NCBI GenBank assembly: GCA_036509255.1
Contig: DATCFY010000232.1
Coordinates: forward strand, 6,831-70,830
DNA length: 64,000 bases
Direction: 5' to 3'
Source of the DNA: RYN-230 sp036509255
GTDB taxonomy: Bacteria; Actinomycetota; Actinomycetes; Streptosporangiales; Streptosporangiaceae
This document shows positions 16,744-25,133 of the stretch, in pieces; the first letter of the stretch is position 1; the number at the start of each line of letters is the position of its first letter. The position numbers and the translations under genes are program-made. The notes below the pieces were generated by a model that saw nothing but the letters and a program-made list of their open reading frames with translations, was not told the DNA's origin and did not search any database.

Positions 16744-17394
16744 ATGGCTGATGACTCCACCGCCGCGGACCGGCCCGCTGGTCGCTCGGTCCAGCGGCTC
16801 CGGGACCCCCGGGCGCTCCGGGCCCTGGCCCACCCGACCCGGCTGTCGCTGGTCGGGCTGCTGCGGGTCGAGGGCCCACTGACCGCGACGCGGGCCGCCG
16901 ACCTGCTCGGCGAGAGTTCGGCCAGCATGTCCTTCCACCTGCGCCAGCTGGCCAAGTACGGGCTGGTCGAGGAGGCCGGCGGAGGCAAGGGCCGGGAGCG
17001 CCCATGGCGGGCCACGGCCATGTTCACCAACATGCCCGACGTCGCGGAGAACCCGGATCTCGCGGTGGCCGCGGACCTGCTCAGCTCGGTGATCGCCGAA
17101 CGCTACTTCGAGGACGTGATGCGCTGGCTGGAGACCCGGCAGGCCGAGCCGGAAGAGTGGCAGCGGGCGGCCCAGTTCGGCGACACGTACCTGTACGTCA
17201 CCCCGGAGGAGCTGGCCGCGCTGGGCGAGCAGACGCAGCAGATGGTGGACCGCTACCTCGACCGGCAGACCCATCCGGAACTCCGGCCGCCCGGCGCCCG
17301 CCTGGTCGCGTACCTGCACCTGGCCTTCCCGCTGCTCCGCCCGTTCGGCCGGCGGCCGCCGGAGGCGGCTGGCCAGCCCGGGGCTGAGGAATGA
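16744..17394 (+). CDS. ArsR-type winged-helix transcriptional regulator
   Basis: 216 residues from ATG16744, preferred over 16708 because TATCTT sits seven bases upstream (leaderless) and the upstream residues would overlap the operator. The wHTH lies at about residues 20-90 (ALAHPTRLSLVGLL, ASMSFHLRQLAKYGLV). No cysteine metal site of the ArsR/SmtB kind is visible, so it probably senses an organic ligand. The C-terminal half is helical. The stop overlaps the truncated MFS gene as ATGA, as expected if the lost transporter was its target. Confidence 0.85.
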   Translation: MADDSTAADRPAGRSVQRLRDPRALRALAHPTRLSLVGLLRVEGPLTATRAADLLGESSASMSFHLRQLAKYGLVEEAGGGKGRERPWRATAMFTNMPDVAENPDLAVAADLLSSVIAERYFEDVMRWLETRQAEPEEWQRAAQFGDTYLYVTPEELAALGEQTQQMVDRYLDRQTHPELRPPGARLVAYLHLAFPLLRPFGRRPPEAAGQPGAEE

Positions 17395-17597
17395 GCCTCG
17401 CCGCCGCCCCGGGGCGGCGCACGTCCAGGATCCCTCTGCTGCTGCGGGAGACCGCGTTCCGGCGGTACTGGGGCGCCCAGACTGTTTCCCTGCCCTCGCC
17501 GATGCCCCGCTTCCGGCTGGCCGTGAGCATCTCAGACTGTGGTGACCTCGATAAAGCCCCGCGGGTGACCCCCACGGCGCCCCGGCCGGACGGTTAG
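17391..17597 (+). pseudogene. Truncated MFS transporter, N-terminal remnant
   Basis: The first ~32 residues (RRTSRIPLLLRETAFRRYW followed by GAQTVSL) match the way many actinobacterial MFS permeases begin, just before the first transmembrane helix. After that the sequence becomes unrelated, has no hydrophobic helix, and stops at residue 68 inside the 3' end of the DinB gene on the other strand. A deletion has evidently removed almost all of the permease. It overlaps the ArsR stop by four bases, which suggests an original regulator-transporter pair. Confidence 0.65.
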
Positions 17598-18109
17598 CCC
17601 ATGGACTTGGCGCCGTCCAGGGACTCCCGGATGATGTCCGCATGCCCGGAGTGCTGGGCGGTCTCCGCGATCACGTGCAGCAGCACGCGCCGGGCGGACC
17701 AGCGGGCGCCCTTCTCGAACCACGGAGCCTCGGGCAGTGGGTGCGAGGCATCCAGGTCGGGCAGCGCCCGGACCAGCTCATCGGTCTGCGCCGCCACCCG
17801 GTCGTACTCCTCCAGCAGCCCGGCCAGCGTTTCGCCCTCGAGCATGCGGAAGCCATCCAGGTAGCCCGCCAGGTCCGACTCGTCCCACGCCATCGCGGCC
17901 GGGCCGGTCTGGATGAACACGATCCACTGCCGTTCGGTGGCGGTGACGTGCTTGATCACCCCGCCCAGGCAGAGCTCGCTGGCGGTGGTGCGCTGCGCGG
18001 CCTGCTCGTCGGTCAGCCCGCGCACGGTGAAGCGCAGGAAGTACCGCTGCTTACCCAGGGCACTCAGCAGGTCAGCCCGCTCGCCCGTGGCGACATCGGC
18101 CGTGGTCAT
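17594..18109 (-). CDS. DinB family / DUF664 putative metal-dependent protein
   Basis: 171 residues from the internal ATG18109, which fits family length better than ATG18148. A four-helix DinB fold is suggested by KQRYFLRFTVRGLTDEQA near the start, His in VIKHVTATERQW, and the C-terminal pair in AETAQHSGHAD. The three His are the usual metal ligands. Members include mycothiol-dependent transferases and many uncharacterised proteins; activity cannot be assigned. Its 3' end overlaps the MFS remnant by four bases on the opposite strand. Confidence 0.8.
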   Translation of the reverse strand: MTTADVATGERADLLSALGKQRYFLRFTVRGLTDEQAAQRTTASELCLGGVIKHVTATERQWIVFIQTGPAAMAWDESDLAGYLDGFRMLEGETLAGLLEEYDRVAAQTDELVRALPDLDASHPLPEAPWFEKGARWSARRVLLHVIAETAQHSGHADIIRESLDGAKSMG

Positions 18110-18169
18110 GATGCGGTCCGCCTTCCCTCGACGCGCGTATGACAGCACGCTACGGCGAGGTACCGACAG

Positions 18170-18287
18170 TTTCGGAACCGCCGCCGGACACAGGCACGTA
18201 ACCGAAATTAACGTCGGCGCACCACATTCATAGGGTCCGCAGAAGCTTTGCCAAACGATGGCAGAACCCCGCCGGGCAACCTATGAA
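18170..18287 (+). promoter_or_regulatory. Candidate structured 5' leader of the small membrane protein gene
   Basis: Two consecutive stem-loops are possible: TTTCGG (18170-18175) with CCGAAA (18202-18207), and TTCATAGG (18227-18234) with CCTATGAA (18280-18287) enclosing TGCCA/TGGCA (18249-18253/18259-18263). It lies about 55 bases before the start of the downstream gene. It could be a cis-regulatory RNA or a protein-binding palindrome; no known riboswitch consensus is recognised. Confidence 0.3.
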
Positions 18288-18340
18288 CATCAGAAGCCGG
18301 CTGGGGCCGCCGCCGGCGAGGAGCCAAGAGGAGAGACGCC

Positions 18341-18718
18341 GTGACCGGCATCGTGATCGCCAACTTCCCCATCATCGCACTGATCGTGGCCGCCATGATC
18401 GCAGTCCCGCTGTGGATCACGTTCAGGCACCCGCACGGCCAGCCGGACTATTCCGAGGCGCGTGCGTACTTCCGGGCCAAGACGGCCGCCGAGGCTCACA
18501 CCAGCGATTTCGTGCCGACGACCAAGGTCGCCGCGTTCGACGGCCTCACCGTCGCCCGCCAGCACCTGGCGCCGCGCATCACGGTTCCGGGCCGCCGCCA
18601 CGCGACCGCCGGGCCGTCCGTCCGCACCCACGCCCAGGGCACCCGCACTCAGGGCACTCGCACCCAGGGCACCCAGCCCCGGGTCACCCAGCCGGCCGGG
18701 TCCACCGACGCCCGGTAA
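18341..18718 (+). CDS. Small single-span membrane protein with repetitive tail
   Basis: 125 residues from GTG18341 with GGAGAG upstream. One hydrophobic helix (IVIANFPIIALIVAAMIAVP) near the N-terminus is followed by a cytoplasmic-looking segment starting FRHPHGQPDY. The tail contains Gly-Thr-Arg-Thr-Gln repeats encoded by three 15-bp units starting at 18635, 18650 and 18665. I recognise no domain. It is transcribed alone and is followed by a strong hairpin at 18759-18796. Confidence 0.6.
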   Translation: MTGIVIANFPIIALIVAAMIAVPLWITFRHPHGQPDYSEARAYFRAKTAAEAHTSDFVPTTKVAAFDGLTVARQHLAPRITVPGRRHATAGPSVRTHAQGTRTQGTRTQGTQPRVTQPAGSTDAR

Positions 18719-18758
18719 CCCACGGTGCGGGGGGATCACGATCTAGCGCAGCACGACG

Positions 18759-18796
18759 GCGACACGGCGGGAGACGGTGAGCTCCCGCCGTGTCGC
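18759..18796. terminator. Strong 15-bp hairpin terminator
   Basis: Perfect stem GCGACACGGCGGGAG (18759-18773) with CTCCCGCCGTGTCGC (18782-18796) and an eight-base loop. There is no T-run, as is common in high-GC actinomycetes. It separates the small membrane protein gene from the GH3 lipoprotein gene. Confidence 0.65.
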
Positions 18797-18895
18797 ACGT
18801 CTGAGGGCGGCAGGTATCACATCAAGCCCCTACGGACCGACCAAAACTAACGTTTAGGACAAAAGCAGCATCCGGGCGGGTAGTGTCACACGGCG

Positions 18896-20806
18896 ATGAA
18901 TTGCCGCCGTGCCCGCCGCCATAGCCAGCGCATCAGGGGCGTCCCGCCGGGGGCGGCCCCTGTCGTGTTTCTCGGTATTGTCCTGGCCATGGCCCTGGCC
19001 GGCTGTGGTCAGCCTGGCGCGGCCCCAGCGGCCGGCGCCCATTCCGCCGCGGCGCCGTCCCGGGGCGGGAGGACCGCCACCAGGGCAGCGGCCACCGGGC
19101 CGGCCGCCACCGGGCTGGCCGCCACCGGGCTGGCCGCCACCGGGCCGGCCGCGGCCAGTAGGCCCGTGGCCAGTTCCGCCGGCCCGCACGTCTCGGCCCG
19201 GGTCGCCGCGATCGTCAGGTCGATGACACTGCCGCAGAAAGTCGGCCAGTTGCTGGTGCCGACGGTGCCCGGGCTCAGCGCGGCGGACGGCGGGACGGTC
19301 CTGGTCCGCCGCTACCACGTCGGCGGCGTCATCTACTTCGGCCAGAACATCCGCGACGCCGCCCAGGTCGCCGCCCTCTCCGCCGGACTCCAGCAGGCCG
19401 CCCGCGGCCAGCCGCCGCACCTGCCGCTGCTGATCGGCACCGACCAGGAGGGCGGGATCGTGTCCCGGCTGGCCGGGGTGACCACCGTCTTTCCCGGCCA
19501 GATGGCGGCCGGGGCCACCCGCGACCCGGCCCTGATCTCGGCGCAGGACCAGGCCACCGGGGCGGGCATGCGGGCGCTGGGCATCAACCTCGACTACGCG
19601 CCGGTCGCCGACGTGAACGTGGACCCGGCCAACCCGGTCATCGGGATCCGCTCGTTCGGGTCCCACCCGGCGCTGGTGGCTGACCTGACCGCCGCCGCCG
19701 TGGCCGGGTTCCACCAGGCCGGCGAGGCCACGGTGGCCAAGCACTTCCCCGGGCACGGAGACACCGACGTGGACAGCCACACCGGGCTGCCGGTCATCCA
19801 CCACACGCTCCGCCAGTGGTGGGCGATCGACGCGCCACCGTTCCAGGCCGCGATCCGGGCCGGCGTGGACGAGATCATGATCGGGCACATCGAGGTGCCG
19901 GCGCTCGACGACTCGGGCCAGCCCGCTTCGCTGTCCCGCAAGGTCGTCACCGGCCTGCTCCGGGACCGGCTCGGCTACCAGGGTGTGGTGGTCACCGACT
20001 CGCTGCAGATGGCCGGCGTGCTGCAGGGCCACACCCCGGCCCAGGTCGCGGTCCAGGCCGTCCGGGCCGGCTGCGACCAGCTGCTCATGCCGGGGGATCC
20101 CGGGGTGGCCTACCATGCCGTCTTGCGGGCGGTGCGGCGCGGCCGGATCAGCCTGGCCCAGCTCGACGCCTCGGTCGCCCGGGTGGTCAGCCTGAAGGTC
20201 GCCCGCGGATTGCTCAGCGAGCCGGCCGTCTCCCCGTCCGCGGTGGCGGGCCTTGAGAACACACCTCCGCAACGGGACCTATCGCAGCAACTGGCCAATC
20301 GCTCCATCACTGTGGTCGCGAATCAGTCACAGCCCCCCAGCGGCCCGAGGGGGAAAGACCGTTTGCTGCCTCTTCGAAGTAAGCGGGTCTACGTCGCCGG
20401 ACCCGCAGCCGCCGGGCTCACCGCGGCCCTGCAGCCAGATCTGGCGGCCACCGGCGGGCGGATCGTCACGAGCCCGGCGGACGCCCAGGTGATCGTGGCG
20501 GCTATCCAGGACGCGGTCAGCGACCCAGCCCAGCAGCAGCTGGTGCGCGGGCTGGTCGCCGCGGGCACGCCCGTGGTCGTGCTGGCCACCGGGCTGCCCT
20601 ACGACCTGGGCCTGTTCGCCGGGATGCGGGCGGCGGTGGCGAGCTACTCCGACAGTGTCGTGTCGCTGAGCGCGGCGGCCGCGGTGCTGACCGGTCGGCT
20701 GCGCCCGGTCGGCCAGCTGCCGGTGGCCATTCCCGCCGTGGCCGGGGGGACCGCGTTCCGGTACGGCACCGGTCTGTCGTACGGACGTGCGTTACCGGGC
20801 CATTGA
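18896..20806 (+). CDS. Glycoside hydrolase family 3 beta-N-acetylhexosaminidase (NagZ-like), lipoprotein
   Basis: 636 residues. A long basic signal region ends in the lipobox LAGC (Cys near residue 37), so the enzyme should be lipid-anchored outside the membrane. Residues 60-90 are an Ala/Thr/Gly/Pro linker encoded by four 15-bp repeats (19091-19150). The GH3 domain shows KHFPGHGDTDVDSH, containing the His/Asp pair typical of NagZ, and the nucleophile Asp in VVTDSLQM. A second domain of about 180 residues follows, like the C-terminal GH3 domain. Likely substrate is GlcNAc-containing muropeptide or chito-oligosaccharide. A stretch near 20250-20350 is AT-richer than the rest. Confidence 0.9.
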   Translation: MNCRRARRHSQRIRGVPPGAAPVVFLGIVLAMALAGCGQPGAAPAAGAHSAAAPSRGGRTATRAAATGPAATGLAATGLAATGPAAASRPVASSAGPHVSARVAAIVRSMTLPQKVGQLLVPTVPGLSAADGGTVLVRRYHVGGVIYFGQNIRDAAQVAALSAGLQQAARGQPPHLPLLIGTDQEGGIVSRLAGVTTVFPGQMAAGATRDPALISAQDQATGAGMRALGINLDYAPVADVNVDPANPVIGIRSFGSHPALVADLTAAAVAGFHQAGEATVAKHFPGHGDTDVDSHTGLPVIHHTLRQWWAIDAPPFQAAIRAGVDEIMIGHIEVPALDDSGQPASLSRKVVTGLLRDRLGYQGVVVTDSLQMAGVLQGHTPAQVAVQAVRAGCDQLLMPGDPGVAYHAVLRAVRRGRISLAQLDASVARVVSLKVARGLLSEPAVSPSAVAGLENTPPQRDLSQQLANRSITVVANQSQPPSGPRGKDRLLPLRSKRVYVAGPAAAGLTAALQPDLAATGGRIVTSPADAQVIVAAIQDAVSDPAQQQLVRGLVAAGTPVVVLATGLPYDLGLFAGMRAAVASYSDSVVSLSAAAAVLTGRLRPVGQLPVAIPAVAGGTAFRYGTGLSYGRALPGH

Positions 20807-20840
20807 CTGGCGTTAGCCGGGGACGCTTACCATCGGGAGC

Positions 20841-21629
20841 GTGTTCGACCCCCAGCTGACCTCGCCTCCGGCTCGCCGGTCCGGCGTCGGCGCTCCCGCT
20901 CCGGCCGCGGGCGTGGATGAAGGATCGGGGCACTCAGGACTACCCCAGGCTTACATCCATGCCGGCGATCACGCGGGAAGCGGCCGGCCGCCGCTGCGCG
21001 CGGTGATCGCGGACTGGGGCGGGGTGATGACCAACCCGATCATGGAGACCGTGCACGCCTGGATCACCGCGGACGAGATCGACTACGACAGCTACCGCGC
21101 GGTCATGAAGGCCTGGGTGTCCGGGGCGTACGGCGCGGCGGGTGAGGACAACCCGATCCACGGGCTGGAACGCGGCGAGTTCGGCAACGAGGAGTTCGAG
21201 CGGCGGCTCGCCGCCGAGATCGTCCGCCGCGACGGCAGCCCGGTGCTGGCCGAAGGGCTGCTGGACCGGATGTTCGCGGCCACCGTGCTCAGCGAGCCGA
21301 TGCAGGACCTGCTCCGCCGGGTCCGCCAGGCGGGGCTGAAGACGGCCCTGCTCTCGAACTCGTGGGGCGTCACCGCCTACCCGGCCGACGTGCTCACCGA
21401 GCTCTTCGACGCGGTCGTCATCTCGGCTGAGGTCGGCATGCGCAAGCCGGAGGAGCGGATCTTCCGGCACGCCACGGGCCTGCTCGGGCTGGACCCGGCC
21501 GAGTGCGTGTTCATCGACGACATCGAGGCCAACGTGCAGGCCGCCGAGGCCCTCGGGATGACCGGCGTGCTGCACACCGAGCCGGCCGCGACCGCGGCCC
21601 GGCTGGCCTCCCTGCTCGGCCTGCCGTAG
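20841..21629 (+). CDS. HAD-IA family hydrolase
   Basis: 262 residues. GTG20841 is preceded by TACCAT at 20828-20833, seven bases away, indicating a leaderless message. About 50 N-terminal residues are poorly conserved. Motif I reads VIADWGGVMTN, where the second Asp of DxD is replaced by Gly as in the DWGGV subfamily common in actinobacteria. Motif II LLSNSWG, motif III Lys in MRKPEERIF and motif IV FIDDIEANV are intact. A phosphatase or epoxide-hydrolase-N-like role is possible; substrate unknown. Confidence 0.82.
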   Translation: MFDPQLTSPPARRSGVGAPAPAAGVDEGSGHSGLPQAYIHAGDHAGSGRPPLRAVIADWGGVMTNPIMETVHAWITADEIDYDSYRAVMKAWVSGAYGAAGEDNPIHGLERGEFGNEEFERRLAAEIVRRDGSPVLAEGLLDRMFAATVLSEPMQDLLRRVRQAGLKTALLSNSWGVTAYPADVLTELFDAVVISAEVGMRKPEERIFRHATGLLGLDPAECVFIDDIEANVQAAEALGMTGVLHTEPAATAARLASLLGLP

Positions 21630-21740
21630 CGGCGCTCTTGTCCAGGTCGGCACGGGCTTGCCCGTGGCAGCACGGGTCTCCTTAGTGACAGCACGGCAGA
21701 CCCGCCGCACGCCAGGGGCTGGCTGTTCTAGCCTGGCTCC

Positions 21741-22175
21741 GTGGCCGAGCAGCCGAGCCCGATCCGCCTGATTCCCCCCACCCCGGGACGATCGGCGAAT
21801 ATGCGCGCCAACCGGCGCACCGACACCAAGCCGGAGCTCGCGCTGCGCAGCGCCCTGCACCGGCAGGGTTACCGGTTCCGCAAAGACCACCGGGTCGATC
21901 TGGACAGCGGCGCGCGGGTCCGGCCGGATATCGCGTTCACCGCGCGCCGGATCGCCGTGTTCGTGGACGGCTGTTTCTGGCACGTCTGCCCGCAGCACGG
22001 CCGGGACCCGGCCGTCAACGAGTCGTACTGGTCACCGAAGCTGCGCCGCAACGTCGAGCGCGACCGGGCCGCGGACGCGGCGCTGGCCGCGGCGGGCTGG
22101 CGGGTGGTCCGGGTGTGGGAGCATCAGTCCCTCGACGAGGCGGTGGCGATGGTAGTCGAGGTCCTCAACGCCTAA
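21741..22175 (+). CDS. vsr: Very short patch repair endonuclease (Vsr)
   Basis: 144 residues. Family features are MRANRRTDTKPELALRSAL, RPDIAFTARRIAVFVDG (catalytic Asp), CFWHVCPQHG with metal-binding Cys/His, and a C-terminal WRVVRVWEHQS. Vsr nicks T:G mismatches arising from deamidated 5-methylcytosine. Vsr is usually paired with a Dcm-type cytosine methyltransferase; none is present here. GTG21741 sits six bases after TAGCCT, so it is likely leaderless. Divergence and orphan status suggest acquisition or loss of the partner. Confidence 0.88.
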   Translation: MAEQPSPIRLIPPTPGRSANMRANRRTDTKPELALRSALHRQGYRFRKDHRVDLDSGARVRPDIAFTARRIAVFVDGCFWHVCPQHGRDPAVNESYWSPKLRRNVERDRAADAALAAAGWRVVRVWEHQSLDEAVAMVVEVLNA

Positions 22176-22230
22176 CTCTGCTGGTCCAACTGGGCTGGTT
22201 CGGCTCTGCCTGCACAACCAGGGGGAAGTC

Positions 22231-22746
22231 ATGCGCGTATACCTGCCGGCCACCCTGCCGGCCCTGGCCGGCGTGCTGAGCGCCGCCGAGATCGGCCCCG
22301 CCCCCGTGCAGGCGTTCACCGTGACCCCCGCGCTGCGCGAGTGGTACGCCAGCGCGGACCTCGAGGAGCTTGAGTACGCGGCGTTGACGCACGCCGCCCG
22401 GGCCTCGCTGCGGCTGCTGCGGGCTGATCCGGACGCCCCGCGCCGCCGGGTGGTGCTGGCCGCTGACGTGCCCGACGAGCAGGCCGGCCGGGGCGGAGGG
22501 TCCGGCGGCGGCTTCGACGAGCCGACGCTGGTGCTGCTGTCCGCGCCGGTCCCGCTGGCCCGGGTGGTCGCCGGGCACGTGGACGACCTCGGGGCTGTCG
22601 CGGACGTCGGCCAGGCGGTGGCGGCGCTGGCCGCCGCTGATGCCGGGGACGACGACGCCCAGTTCCTGGTGGACGGGGCGGAAGGGCACGAGCTGATGTG
22701 GTACGCGACCCAGGAACTCGCCGACCTGGCGGATCAAGTGGACTAA
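22231..22746 (+). CDS. DUF6912 family conserved actinobacterial protein
   Basis: 171 residues starting MRVYLPATLPALAG, with VTPALREWYASADLEELEYAA and a C-terminal DDAQFLVDGAEGHELMW. I recognise these as a conserved protein family of actinomycetes with no known function. No membrane segment or catalytic motif is apparent. The Gly-rich loop at about residues 89-97 is an insertion. Good ribosome site (AGGGGGAAG) before ATG. PruA follows 80 bases later on the same strand. Confidence 0.7.
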   Translation: MRVYLPATLPALAGVLSAAEIGPAPVQAFTVTPALREWYASADLEELEYAALTHAARASLRLLRADPDAPRRRVVLAADVPDEQAGRGGGSGGGFDEPTLVLLSAPVPLARVVAGHVDDLGAVADVGQAVAALAAADAGDDDAQFLVDGAEGHELMWYATQELADLADQVD

Positions 22747-22826
22747 AGGGTGGGCGGGACGGGGCACGAGACGGAGCGTGGCACGATGGGCGCACCGCTA
22801 GTGATGAGAAGTTCTGGGAGACCCTC

Positions 22827-24455
22827 ATGGACGCCGTCAGCAACGTTCCGCCGCCGGTCAACGAGCCGGTCCGGGCCTACGCGCCGGGCAGCGCCGAGCG
22901 CGCCGCCGTCGAAGCCAAGATCAAGGAGCTGGCCGCCAGCCCCGTTGAGCTGACCATGAACGTGGGCGGCCAGCAGCGGATGGGCGGTGGTGACCGGATC
23001 GCCGTGGTCGAGCCGCATAACCATGCGCACGTGCTCGGCCACCTGGGCAGCGCGACCGATGCGGATGTGGCCGCCGCGGTCCAGGCGGCGGCCGCCGCCG
23101 CGCCGGCCTGGCAGGCCCTGTCCTTCGACGACCGGGCCGCCGTGTTCCTCAAGGCCGCCGAGCTGCTGGCCGGGCCGTGGCGGGCCACGATCAACGCGGC
23201 CACGATCCTGGGCCAGTCCAAGTCCGTCTACCAGGCCGAGATCGACGCGGCCTGCGAACTGATCGACTTCTGGCGCTATAACGTGCACTTCGCCCGGCGG
23301 CTGCTGGCCGAGCAGCCGTCGTCGGTCACGGGTGAGTGGGACCGGCTGGAGTACCGCCCGCTCGAGGGGTTCGTGCTGGCCATCACCCCGTTCAACTTCA
23401 CCTCGATCGCCGCGAACCTGCCCACCGCCCCGGCCCTGCTCGGCAACACGGTGCTGTGGAAGCCGTCCCCGACCCAGCAGTTCTCGGCGCACTACACGAT
23501 GCGGCTGCTGGAGGCGGCCGGGCTGCCTCCCGGCGTGATCAACCTGGTCACCGGCGACGGCCAGGCCGTGTCCGAGGTAGCGCTCCCGCACCCGGACCTG
23601 GCCGGCATCCACTTCACCGGCTCCACCGGCACGTTCCAGCACCTGTGGCGCACCGTGGGCGAGAACATCGCGCAGTACCGCGGCTACCCGCGGCTGGTCG
23701 GCGAGACCGGCGGCAAGAACTTCGTGATCGCGCACCCCTCGGCCGACCCGGACGTGCTGACCGTGGCGCTGATCCGCGGCGCGTTCGAGTACCAGGGCCA
23801 GAAGTGCTCGGCCGCCTCCCGCGCGTACATCCCCCGGTCGGTCTGGGACCGCATGCGCGATGACTTCCTGGCCCAGGTAGACGGGCTGACCGTGGGCGAT
23901 GTCGCTGCTGACCTGTCCCATTTCATGGGCGCGGTCATCGACGCCCGGGCGTTCCACCGGCTGTCCGACGCGCTGGCCCGGGCCCGGTCCCGCCCATCGA
24001 TCGAGGTGCTGGCCGGCGGCGACGCGGACGGCTCCCAAGGGTACTTCGTCCGGCCGACGGTGCTGGAATGCAGCGATCCGGAGGACGAGGTGTTCCGGAC
24101 CGAGTACTTCGGCCCGATCCTGGCCGTGCACGTGTTCGAGGACGCGCGGTACGAGGACGTCATGCTCCAGGCCGCGAACGTCGCCCCGTACGCGCTGACC
24201 GGCTCGATCATCGCCCAGGACCGGACCGCGATCGCCGCCGCCACCGGGGCACTGCGCTTCGCGGCGGGCAACTTCTACATCAACGACAAGCCCACCGGCG
24301 CCGTGGTGGGGCGGCAGCCGTTCGGCGGAGCGCGGGCCAGCGGCACCAATGACAAGGCGGGCTCGATCTTCAACCTCACCCGCTGGGTCAACGCGCGGGC
24401 CATGAAGGAACTGTTCGCGCCGCCGACCGACTATCGCTACCCGCACATGGGCTGA
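22827..24455 (+). CDS. pruA: Delta-1-pyrroline-5-carboxylate dehydrogenase
   Basis: 542 residues from ATG22827, which has GGGAG about eight bases upstream; the frame is open further upstream but without conserved sequence. Aldehyde dehydrogenase fold with ETGGKNFVIA carrying the glutamate, catalytic Cys in FEYQGQKCSAASR, and NDKPTGAVVGRQPFGG near the end, all diagnostic of P5C dehydrogenase. It oxidises glutamate-semialdehyde to glutamate with NAD, completing proline catabolism. Proline dehydrogenase is not in the window. Its product could feed the NAD-glutamate dehydrogenase encoded at 30 kb. Confidence 0.95.
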   Translation: MDAVSNVPPPVNEPVRAYAPGSAERAAVEAKIKELAASPVELTMNVGGQQRMGGGDRIAVVEPHNHAHVLGHLGSATDADVAAAVQAAAAAAPAWQALSFDDRAAVFLKAAELLAGPWRATINAATILGQSKSVYQAEIDAACELIDFWRYNVHFARRLLAEQPSSVTGEWDRLEYRPLEGFVLAITPFNFTSIAANLPTAPALLGNTVLWKPSPTQQFSAHYTMRLLEAAGLPPGVINLVTGDGQAVSEVALPHPDLAGIHFTGSTGTFQHLWRTVGENIAQYRGYPRLVGETGGKNFVIAHPSADPDVLTVALIRGAFEYQGQKCSAASRAYIPRSVWDRMRDDFLAQVDGLTVGDVAADLSHFMGAVIDARAFHRLSDALARARSRPSIEVLAGGDADGSQGYFVRPTVLECSDPEDEVFRTEYFGPILAVHVFEDARYEDVMLQAANVAPYALTGSIIAQDRTAIAAATGALRFAAGNFYINDKPTGAVVGRQPFGGARASGTNDKAGSIFNLTRWVNARAMKELFAPPTDYRYPHMG

Positions 24456-24495
24456 CGGGGTATCCGCTATTAAGACCAGGAGGGGTAACGGGGAG

Positions 24496-24672
24496 ATGAC
24501 CGCAGCAGAGCACTACCGGGAAGCTGAGCGGCTGCTCGGCGAGGCTGCCGTGGCCCACGCCACCAACCCGCTCGGTGCAGCGTCCAAGTACCTGGTCGCG
24601 GCGGCCCAGGTGCATGCCACGCTCGCCACCGCCAGCGTGACGGCTCCGGACCGGATTTCCCCGGTGCGTTAG
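24496..24672 (+). CDS. Small conserved protein of unknown function
   Basis: 58 residues, with a GGGGAG site just before the ATG. Sequence begins MTAAEHYREAERLLGEAAV and contains AAAQVHATLATA, an amphipathic helical hairpin. Similar short proteins occur repeatedly in actinomycetes and their phages, as I recall. Codon usage is typical of the genome, which supports it being real. It lies just after pruA and may be co-transcribed. Function unknown. Confidence 0.6.
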   Translation: MTAAEHYREAERLLGEAAVAHATNPLGAASKYLVAAAQVHATLATASVTAPDRISPVR

Positions 24673-24735
24673 CCGCCTGCCCGGCCCGGTTTTGCCGTGC
24701 GGCCAGAGCCTGCTGGCGGGGCTGACCCTTCCACG

Positions 24736-25077
24736 ATGAACAAGCAAGACCTGGTGGAGGCCGTGGTCCGGGCCGGCGGTGTGCCGTTGGACCGGCTCAA
24801 CAAGGACGAGCTGCTGCGGCTGGCCCGGCTGCTCGGGATCCGGTTGCTGACGCTGGAAGCCCGGGTGGTCGTCCACGGCGACGATCGTGGCGACGCCGGG
24901 TCCAGCCCGCTTCTCCTGGCGCCGGTCCCGGCCGGCCGGGTCCCGCCCGTCCCGGCCCGGCCCGCCCGCCCGGAACTCGCTGGGCCCGGAGCTGGCCAGC
25001 TGGCCCTCGCGGTGCGGCTGGTCGAGCAGGGGGCCGACACGCTCGAGCGGACCCGGCGGTCCCAGTACCGAGGTTGA
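24736..25077 (+). CDS. Small helical protein with SAP/Rho-N-like N-terminus
   Basis: 113 residues from ATG24736. Residues 1-38 (NKQDLVEAVVRAGGVPLDRL then NKDELLRLARLLGI) look like a helix-extended-loop-helix motif of the SAP or Rho N-terminal type, which often binds nucleic acid. The rest is Pro/Ala/Arg-rich and ends with a short helix. A longer start at 24697 is possible but adds no conserved sequence. Function is not known. Confidence 0.5.
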   Translation: MNKQDLVEAVVRAGGVPLDRLNKDELLRLARLLGIRLLTLEARVVVHGDDRGDAGSSPLLLAPVPAGRVPPVPARPARPELAGPGAGQLALAVRLVEQGADTLERTRRSQYRG

Positions 25078-25133
25078 TCGGGTCTACGACGGGCCTGCCC
25101 AGGCATAGGCTGGCGATGCCCGCCGCGAGGGGG

